Positions 14,228-19,199 of a DNA stretch of 19,199 bases are shown one piece after another. Position 1 is the stretch's first letter. Every line of letters starts with the position of its first letter. The notes under the pieces were generated by a model that was given only the letters and a program-made list of their open reading frames with translations, did no database searches and was not told where the DNA came from. Made by a program: the position numbers and the translations under genes. Source of the DNA: an uncultured Chitinophaga sp. Its GTDB lineage: Bacteria > Bacteroidota > Bacteroidia > Chitinophagales > Chitinophagaceae. The stretch is taken from positions 1 through 19,199 of the forward strand of contig NZ_CALNBI010000175.1 in the NCBI RefSeq assembly GCF_937874145.1. The letters run 5' to 3'.

Positions 14228-16840
14228 TTATTTCTTCTGCTGTGCCAGGAACGTCACCAGCGAAGCCAGTTCCTCGTAAGACAAGGCATTGGCCAGTCCT
14301 GCCGGCATCATGGAATTCTTCAGTTCCTTGCGCGAGGCGATATCGGAGGTTTTCAGCGTGGTCACGTTGCCGCCGATGTCGCGGAGCACCACCCGCTGGG
14401 CGGTTTCTTCCGTCACGAAGCCGGTGTACGACTTCCCGCCCTTGGCGGTGATCATCACCGTTGCAAAGCCCTGCGAGATGGAAGCATTCGGTTTCAGGAT
14501 GGATTCGGCGATCTGCTCGCGGTTCATGATCGAGCCCACCTGGCCCATGTACGGGCCTTTCATCTTCTCGCCTTTCGAAATACTGTGGCAGGCGATGCAA
14601 CCCTGCGTGGTAAACAGCACTTTTCCTTTCGCGGGGTCTCCTTTGATATTGTTCACGGCGATCAGCACGTCTTCGATAGACGCCTTGCCCACCTGGCCTT
14701 TCTTATTCTTGATCTTTTCCAGGTCCACTTTCGGCTCGTTTTTCGCTACCGCCGCTTCCTGCTTCGCAGGCGCAAACGCCGCGATCTCCATACGGTGGCG
14801 GGCATCGAGGTCGGTGAAGTACTGCTTGCGGGCAGGGAACTTCAGCGCTTCCCTTTTCAGGAACTTCTCGATAGCCGGCGATCCTTCCCAGGACACCGCT
14901 TTATAATACGGCCCATGGGAATCCGGGCGGGTGCCCCACCACCACGAAGCATCATAATCCGCTTCTTTCTTATATAAACGGGCCAGGGTGGTGATCACCT
15001 TGTCTTTCGTCCGTGTTGTTTTCAGCTTCGGGTATACCGCTATCAGCCCGTTTACCGCTTTCATATCATGCATATATCGCAATGCCCACAAGGCCAGGGA
15101 AGAGCTTTCGCTTGTAACGGCGGCTACGCAGGAATCCACGGCATGCAGCTGCACCAGGGCCTGCACAGCGAGGTGCGGCAGTATGATGGCCGCATTCGGC
15201 GTGGCGTGCGGGCCTTCCGTTCCTTTCGCGGGCGCATTAAAACTGGCCGGCAGCTTCGTTTGCAGGAGGGCATGCGCGGCTTCCATCCGGCCCAGGCGGC
15301 CCAGACCGATGATCGCGGCCGCCGCTACGCGGGGATTTTCGTCTTTCAGTCCGGCCAGGAACGGCTCGATGGACACGTCCTGCAGGTTGGCTTTGCGGTC
15401 GGCCAACGCGCGGAGGGCATGCTCGCGCAGGAGCGCGTCTTTCGTCAGTTCGGTCAATGCCGCGATACCATCGCGGCCAGCAACCTGTGTGTAGGTATAT
15501 ACACCTGCTACCCGGCTTTCGGGCGACAGCTGCGCATCATTCGCCACTGCCAGCGCCGCTGCGGCGGCCGCCTGCTTGTCGCTGCGGCCGATGAGCTCCT
15601 GGGAAGCATTCAGGCGGGCCACTGCGCTGGGGGATTTCAGCAATTCCGCCAGTTCCGCCACCGTGGCTTTGGACAGGTCGGGGAAAGCCGTGTAGGTCCA
15701 GTCGTTGGGTACCGCGCGGATGATATATCCTTTATTGGGGCTGCCGGAATAGCCGGCGCCATCCCAGGCGGAGAGGTACATCCTGCCGGAACCGTCCACA
15801 TCGAGGTCCGTGATCTGCGGGAGGCCGAGGAACTCCTCTTCCTTCTGCGTAAACGAAGCGCCGTCGGGCGTTACGCGGTGGATGTAGAGCATGCTGCGGC
15901 CCCAGTCGGCCATCATGGGCACGTTGGTGTACTGTGCGGGCCATTTGGGCTCCGACAGGTAAAGCGCGCCCGTTCCCGAACCGCCGCCAACGTCTACCAG
16001 CGCGGGCAGTATCTCGTCGGTGAAGTTTTGGAACAGCACGGGGTATCCGTATTCGCCGGACTGGATGTGGTGCGAGAAGCGCACGTTCCATCCGCCGCCG
16101 TCGTTGGTGTTCTCGCGGGTATAGACGTTCATGAAGGGGTCGATGGCTACGTCGTACACGTTGCGGGTACCGTGCGTGAACACTTCCATCTCGGTACCGT
16201 CGGGCCGTACGCGCACGATCCCGCCGCCGAGCATGGTAAGCTTTTTGCCGGAGCGGTCGGTGGCGTTATGGAAACCGAAGTCGCCCACGGAGATGTATAT
16301 CCATCCGTCGATACCCATGCGGATGCCGTTGGTGGCATGGTCGGTACCGCGTTCCTGGATGTATTTGGTGTTGCTGAGGTCGGTGATGAGCGGTTGGGCG
16401 GGGCCGTCGGCCTTACCGTCCGCGTCTTTGTCTTCGAATACGACGAGCGACATGCCGGTAGCTTTCTTCGTTTCTTCGGAGAAGGTGGTATGGAGGACGT
16501 ATACTTTGGTGCCGAGCACCATGATGCCGCGGGGGTTGTCGACCGTTGCGAAATCTGTATGCGCGTCCATTTTGCCGTCGTTATCGGCGTCTGTGAGCCG
16601 GAGGATGCGCCCTTTGCCGGGGTCTTTCCCGAGGGATCCGATCATATCCACCCCTACGTACACGTCGCCATTGGGCGCTACCGCGAGGCAGGCGGGGCTG
16701 GGCGTTACGTCGGGACCGGCGAAGCGGGAGATCGTCAGGCCCGGGGGATCGGGAAGCAGGGAGGGTTCATCGCCCATGTAGTGTTTGGCGCCGATCATGA
16801 GGGATGCGGAACAGATCAGGGCCAGTGGCAGTTTAATCAT
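14228..16840 (-). CDS. Secreted beta-propeller dehydrogenase-like protein with HEAT-like repeats and C-terminal heme-c domain
   Basis: 870 residues with a hydrophobic N-terminus (LPLALICSASLMIGA) suggesting export. Residues about 35-395 form a glucose/sorbosone-dehydrogenase-like beta-propeller of the putative membrane-bound dehydrogenase type (ACLAVAPNGDVYVGVD, DNPRGIMVLGTKVYVLH, HATNGIRMGIDGWIYISVGD, GTRNVYDVAIDP). Residues about 405-600 are alanine-rich helical repeats of HEAT type. Near 650 comes WWWGTRPDSHGPYY, a signature I associate with the TIGR02603-like heme-binding proteins common in Planctomycetes and Verrucomicrobia. The C-terminus is a cytochrome c domain with CIACH at 748-752 and a likely distal ligand in NSMMPAG (Met844/845). 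It probably oxidizes a sugar or similar substrate and passes electrons to the heme, but the substrate and the propeller cofactor are unknown. It is transcribed alone, with its own terminator. Confidence 0.88.
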   Translation of the reverse strand: MIKLPLALICSASLMIGAKHYMGDEPSLLPDPPGLTISRFAGPDVTPSPACLAVAPNGDVYVGVDMIGSLGKDPGKGRILRLTDADNDGKMDAHTDFATVDNPRGIMVLGTKVYVLHTTFSEETKKATGMSLVVFEDKDADGKADGPAQPLITDLSNTKYIQERGTDHATNGIRMGIDGWIYISVGDFGFHNATDRSGKKLTMLGGGIVRVRPDGTEMEVFTHGTRNVYDVAIDPFMNVYTRENTNDGGGWNVRFSHHIQSGEYGYPVLFQNFTDEILPALVDVGGGSGTGALYLSEPKWPAQYTNVPMMADWGRSMLYIHRVTPDGASFTQKEEEFLGLPQITDLDVDGSGRMYLSAWDGAGYSGSPNKGYIIRAVPNDWTYTAFPDLSKATVAELAELLKSPSAVARLNASQELIGRSDKQAAAAAALAVANDAQLSPESRVAGVYTYTQVAGRDGIAALTELTKDALLREHALRALADRKANLQDVSIEPFLAGLKDENPRVAAAAIIGLGRLGRMEAAHALLQTKLPASFNAPAKGTEGPHATPNAAIILPHLAVQALVQLHAVDSCVAAVTSESSSLALWALRYMHDMKAVNGLIAVYPKLKTTRTKDKVITTLARLYKKEADYDASWWWGTRPDSHGPYYKAVSWEGSPAIEKFLKREALKFPARKQYFTDLDARHRMEIAAFAPAKQEAAVAKNEPKVDLEKIKNKKGQVGKASIEDVLIAVNNIKGDPAKGKVLFTTQGCIACHSISKGEKMKGPYMGQVGSIMNREQIAESILKPNASISQGFATVMITAKGGKSYTGFVTEETAQRVVLRDIGGNVTTLKTSDIASRKELKNSMMPAGLANALSYEELASLVTFLAQQKK

Positions 16841-17244
16841 CTTTTAATTACGGTTAATTTACTTGCTTATCAATACAATTGCTGAACAAAAGAGCCGTCC
16901 AAAATAAAAAATTATTCGTCAGGAAGGGGAATTTTTCCATGAACAGGCATTCCCGTCCAGGCGGCCTGCTGCTAAATACCCGGTTCCCAGGTTATCATTC
17001 CTCCCGGAAAACGGCAATACGCAAAGCGGGCTTTTCGCTATTCCGGCTGCTGTAACTGGCATAAAAACCGGACATTTCGTTTGGAATCCGTATTTCGTTC
17101 CCGGTGTTGAATTTTTTCCACACTTATTCGTGTGTGACAGTACTATGGCCATTTACGGGCGATGTAGATGCTCGGTTTTCTCATCCTCCCCTGTTAAAAA
17201 TCCGGTAACAACTGTCTGATTTACAGATATATTTCCCGTAGTTA
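16841..17244. other. Intergenic region between divergent genes, no gene recognised
   Basis: About 400 bases without a credible gene. It is more AT-rich than the flanks. It contains the direct repeat ATTTCGTT (17074-17081 and 17092-17099, 18 bases apart) and a small hairpin CACAC-N6-GTGTG (17119-17134). The left end must contain the promoter of the minus-strand heme protein gene, but I find no full TTG/TAnnTTTG pair for it. Confidence 0.5.
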
Positions 17245-17275
17245 TTGTTTTGCATATAAGAAGGCCGTATTTTTG
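17245..17275 (+). promoter_or_regulatory. Bacteroidota-type promoter of the response-regulator operon
   Basis: TTG (17245-17247), a 20-base spacer, then TATTTTTG (17268-17275), an exact match to TAnnTTTG at the standard spacing. Transcription should start near 17282, giving a leader of about 148 bases before the ATG at 17430. Confidence 0.7.
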
Positions 17276-17319
17276 AGATGATCCTATTGTAACCGTTTGA
17301 ATCAGATTATTGCATTAGC

Positions 17320-17412
17320 CGACCGGATGCCTGTTTCAAAACAAGCCTAAGAGAAACCTGGCCGAAAGGGAGCTAGTCCTGCAACCGTATACCAATACGG
17401 GCGGGGCGGACC
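17320..17412 (+). ncRNA. Structured 5' leader, possible riboswitch or cis-regulatory RNA
   Basis: Between the promoter and the response-regulator ATG lies a run of pairable elements. An imperfect hairpin with TGTT/AACA around the loop TCAA lies at about 17328-17347. CCTAAGAGAAACC follows (17346-17358), then a GAAA tetraloop on CC/GG (17362-17369). A perfect hairpin CCGTAT-ACCA-ATACGG (17385-17400) is enclosed by GTCC (17376-17379) and GGAC (17408-17411). The text loosely recalls the cores of cobalamin (GCAACCGTAT for GCAACTGT) and c-di-GMP-I riboswitches (AAACC, GAAA loop, GCAA), but the defining parts of both are missing. The family is not identified. Confidence 0.4.
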
Positions 17413-17429
17413 AAAAAGAACAATGAGAT

Positions 17430-17810
17430 ATGAGTAAAATTCTCCTGATCGAGGACGATGAGGTAATGTCGACCATCGTTAAAAGAATCCTGCTGAAGGC
17501 GGAATATCACGTAGACCACGTCAGGAACGGCAAGGAAGCATTCGAGATACTGGAGACCTCCGGCTATGGGTTCGACCTGATCATTACCGATATCATGATG
17601 CCCTATGCGAACGGCTTCGAAATCCTGAGCCGGGTACGCAATTTGCCCGATGGCAGGCAGATTCCCGTTATTTTGCTGTCGAACGCCGGCAACGAAGACA
17701 TGGTGAAGGAAGGCCTGCAGCTCGGCGCCAACGACTTTCTTAAGAAACCGGTGCTGCCGGCCGAGCTGCTGACGCGCATCCGGCGGGTGCTCACCCGGGA
17801 ACCCAGCTAA
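17430..17810 (+). CDS. Single-domain response regulator (CheY-like receiver)
   Basis: 126 residues, all of it one receiver domain with no output domain. Conserved residues are in place: the acidic pair Asp9/Asp10 (LLIEDDE), the phosphorylation site Asp54 (LIITDIMMP), Ser84 in the switch position (VILLSNAG) and Lys106 before Pro107 (FLKKP). No histidine kinase is visible in the window, so the partner is encoded elsewhere. It is the first gene after a long structured leader and lies 64 bases before a HEAT-repeat membrane protein gene on the same strand, so it probably controls that protein or the glycosyltransferase that follows, by protein contact rather than by DNA binding. A short 6-bp hairpin (CAGGGC-N8-GCCCTG, 17813-17832) sits directly after its stop codon. 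Confidence 0.93.
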   Translation: MSKILLIEDDEVMSTIVKRILLKAEYHVDHVRNGKEAFEILETSGYGFDLIITDIMMPYANGFEILSRVRNLPDGRQIPVILLSNAGNEDMVKEGLQLGANDFLKKPVLPAELLTRIRRVLTREPS

Positions 17811-17874
17811 GCCAGGGCATACTTCCGCCCTGCTGTAGCCCTACACCTTCACAATCCTACTGAAAAACGCGCAT

Positions 17875-19026
17875 ATGAATTTCTCCCCGCTAGATTTCCT
17901 GGAGAGTATATTTTTTGAATTCCGATACGCGCCGCTGATTATCCAGATTGCCATCATTTTCGTGTTTGTGGCGATCGGGATGACGCTGGTCGCTTATTTT
18001 TCCATCCTCCGCCGCCGTTTCAGGGGCTTCCGGAGGGATAAACAAGTGGCGCGCCTCAACGAGCTGATCGATGACCTGCTCATCGAGAATGTTTTGTCGC
18101 AGGACCCCGAGCTGGCCCAGACGCCCGGCGAAACCGCCGAAGCGGCGGCCAGCGCGTTCCAGCTCGCTCCTTTCGGGAAGCGCTGGGGGCGGCAGGTGCT
18201 CATCGACCGGCTCATCAATTACCGTAACAACGTGCGGGGCGCCATGGGCGACGAGATCCGCACCCTCTACCTGCTGCTGGAGCTGGATAAAGACAGCTTC
18301 AAGAAGCTGAAGTCCCGCAAATGGAACCGCAAGGTGCGCGCGCTCAACGAGCTCAGCAGCATGGAGATCGGCGTGGCGGACGTAATCATCCTCCCCCTCA
18401 CCAACAGCCGCAACCGTGAACTGCGGGCCGCGGCACGCCAGGCGTACATCAAGCTGTCCAAAAACGAACCCTTCAAGTTCTTCGACCTGGCCACCGAGCC
18501 CCTCCTGCAGTGGGACCAGGTGGAACTGTTCCGCATCATCACCACCACGTCCAACATCGCCATTCCCAACTTCGCGCAATGGATCACTTATTCCACCAAC
18601 AAAAGCGTGATATCCTTCTGCCTCAAGCTGGTCATCCATTACCACCAGCTGAAAGCCATCCCCGCCGTGATGAAGCTCCTCGATTCGAAGGACCACCTCC
18701 TCCGCGCGGAAGCCATCAACTGCCTGGGCAAGATGCGGATGGCGGATGCGGAAGACAAGCTCGTGTATATTTATAACAACCAGCCGCTGGACTGCCAGAT
18801 CGAGATACTCAAGGCCCTCGGCCGCATCAGCAGCGGCAGGCATACCGAATTTCTCAAACAGGAGTTCATGCTGTCTACCGACTTCGAGCTGCGGAAGAAC
18901 GCCGCCAAATCGCTCATCAACAACCAGGCGCCCGGCAGCAACCTCATCAACGAACTGATGGCCGAAGCCAGCCCTGAGAACCAACTGATCCTCAAACATT
19001 GCATGAACCCGTTAATCAAATTCTGA
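17875..19026 (+). CDS. Membrane-anchored HEAT-repeat protein
   Basis: 383 residues. A single membrane helix at about 19-44 (APLIIQIAIIFVFVAIGMTLVAYF) is followed by a basic RRRFRGFRRDK, which places the rest in the cytoplasm by the positive-inside rule. From about 60 on the protein is helical. From about 155 it shows paired-helix HEAT-like units with the usual alanine-rich rhythm (KVRALNELSSMEIG, RELRAAARQAYIKL, HLLRAEAINCLGKMRMADAEDKLVYIYN, DCQIEILKALGRIS, FELRKNAAKSLI). There is no catalytic motif; such repeats bind other proteins. It lies between a receiver-domain protein gene and a probable glycosyltransferase gene whose start codon overlaps its stop, so it may link phosphorylated receiver to glycosyltransferase at the inner membrane. 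That linkage is inferred. Confidence 0.85.
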   Translation: MNFSPLDFLESIFFEFRYAPLIIQIAIIFVFVAIGMTLVAYFSILRRRFRGFRRDKQVARLNELIDDLLIENVLSQDPELAQTPGETAEAAASAFQLAPFGKRWGRQVLIDRLINYRNNVRGAMGDEIRTLYLLLELDKDSFKKLKSRKWNRKVRALNELSSMEIGVADVIILPLTNSRNRELRAAARQAYIKLSKNEPFKFFDLATEPLLQWDQVELFRIITTTSNIAIPNFAQWITYSTNKSVISFCLKLVIHYHQLKAIPAVMKLLDSKDHLLRAEAINCLGKMRMADAEDKLVYIYNNQPLDCQIEILKALGRISSGRHTEFLKQEFMLSTDFELRKNAAKSLINNQAPGSNLINELMAEASPENQLILKHCMNPLIKF

Positions 19027-19199
19027 TGCAGCAGATCTGGGAAATAGCAGGCAACGTATTCGAAACGACGGTGTTCACCTACGGGATGGTGCTGCTCGTA
19101 TCTTACGCCCTGCTCGCCATATGCTCCCTGGTAGCGGTCCGCCGTTGGGTGATGACCGACAAGTACCAGAACGGCGAAGAGCTCCTCACCTCCCCCCTC
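19026..19199 (+). CDS. Probable family 2 glycosyltransferase, N-terminal fragment
   Basis: Only the first 58 codons are present. The ATG at 19026 shares its A with the TGA of the HEAT-repeat gene (TGATG), a layout that usually means coupled translation. The fragment contains a membrane helix (TYGMVLLVSYALLAICSLVAV) followed by a cytoplasmic RRWVMTDKYQNGEELLTSPL. From memory, this kind of start, with the phrase LLTSPL just before the catalytic domain, is seen in Bacteroidota membrane glycosyltransferases of the poly-beta-1,6-N-acetylglucosamine/cellulose synthase type. The GT-A catalytic domain lies beyond the window edge, so the call rests on the short N-terminus and the gene order. Confidence 0.55.
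   Translation, partial: MQQIWEIAGNVFETTVFTYGMVLLVSYALLAICSLVAVRRWVMTDKYQNGEELLTSPL

Noticed and set aside
15068..16885. 605-codon open frame on the plus strand opposite the heme protein gene
   Set aside because: It is antisense to a gene with clear domains and a CIACH heme motif. Its translation is low-complexity (rich in G, V, A, H, D) without any family resemblance, as expected for a mirrored GC-rich gene.
16919..17152. 77-codon minus-strand frame in the intergenic region
   Set aside because: No homology that I recognise, no clear start context and an unusual composition for this genome (many Cys, Asn and Lys). More likely chance than a small gene.
17346..17390. Calling the response-regulator leader a cobalamin or c-di-GMP-I riboswitch
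   Set aside because: Only fragments of each consensus are present. The cobalamin P5 pairing and B12-box text, and the c-di-GMP GGGACGCAAAGCC segment, are absent. It is therefore reported only as an unassigned structured leader.
17811..17874. Hairpin CAGGGC-N8-GCCCTG after the response-regulator gene as a terminator
   Set aside because: Only 6 bp and no T-run follows. The HEAT-repeat gene lies close behind on the same strand, so read-through is expected.

Overview
The window reads as chromosomal DNA of a GC-rich member of the Bacteroidota, most likely a Chitinophaga-like soil bacterium (family Chitinophagaceae). Support: a SusC/SusD pair, a FecR-type anti-sigma factor with a DUF4974-like C-terminus, BACON and DUF5689 domains, DUF4369-TlpA thioredoxins, TAnnTTTG-type promoter boxes and a general lack of Shine-Dalgarno sequences. 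No rRNA, tRNA, insertion sequence, phage gene or CRISPR array was found. The genus is an inference.

Layout. (1) 1-2302, plus strand: the end of an endonuclease/exonuclease/phosphatase-family gene, then a surface lipoprotein with tandem BACON domains and a DUF5689 region, closed by a strong terminator that also serves the opposite strand. (2) 2389-3387, minus: a D-lactate dehydrogenase very like E. coli LdhA. (3) 3401-12718, minus: one regulated uptake locus, read from right to left: ECF sigma factor, FecR-like anti-sigma factor, STN-containing SusC/TonB-dependent transporter, SusD lipoprotein, two DUF4369-TlpA thiol-disulfide proteins and a terminator. The last four genes are packed 4-19 bases apart. 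The two regulatory gaps (92 and 164 bases) instead carry GC-rich hairpins and an inverted repeat. (4) 12818-13831, minus: a zinc alcohol dehydrogenase related to LgoD/L-iditol dehydrogenase, with a promoter box and palindromes in front of it. (5) 13832-14227: a regulatory intergenic region with helically phased short repeats and a terminator. (6) 14228-16840, minus: a large secreted protein made of a beta-propeller dehydrogenase-like part, HEAT-like repeats and a C-terminal heme-c domain. (7) 16841-17429: a long intergenic region ending in a good plus-strand promoter and a structured leader of about 148 bases. (8) 17430-19199, plus: a single-domain response regulator, a membrane-anchored HEAT-repeat protein and, overlapping it by one base, the start of a probable family 2 glycosyltransferase.

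How the genes work together. Region 3 is a cell-surface signalling circuit. Substrate binding at SusC/SusD should be sensed through the STN domain of SusC and the FecR protein, which releases the sigma factor to switch on the transporter and the two periplasmic thioredoxin-like proteins. The substrate is not identifiable from the sequence. Region 8 looks like the start of a polysaccharide-synthesis or export operon under a receiver-domain protein and possibly an RNA leader switch. That leader (17320-17412) is the least explained element in the window.
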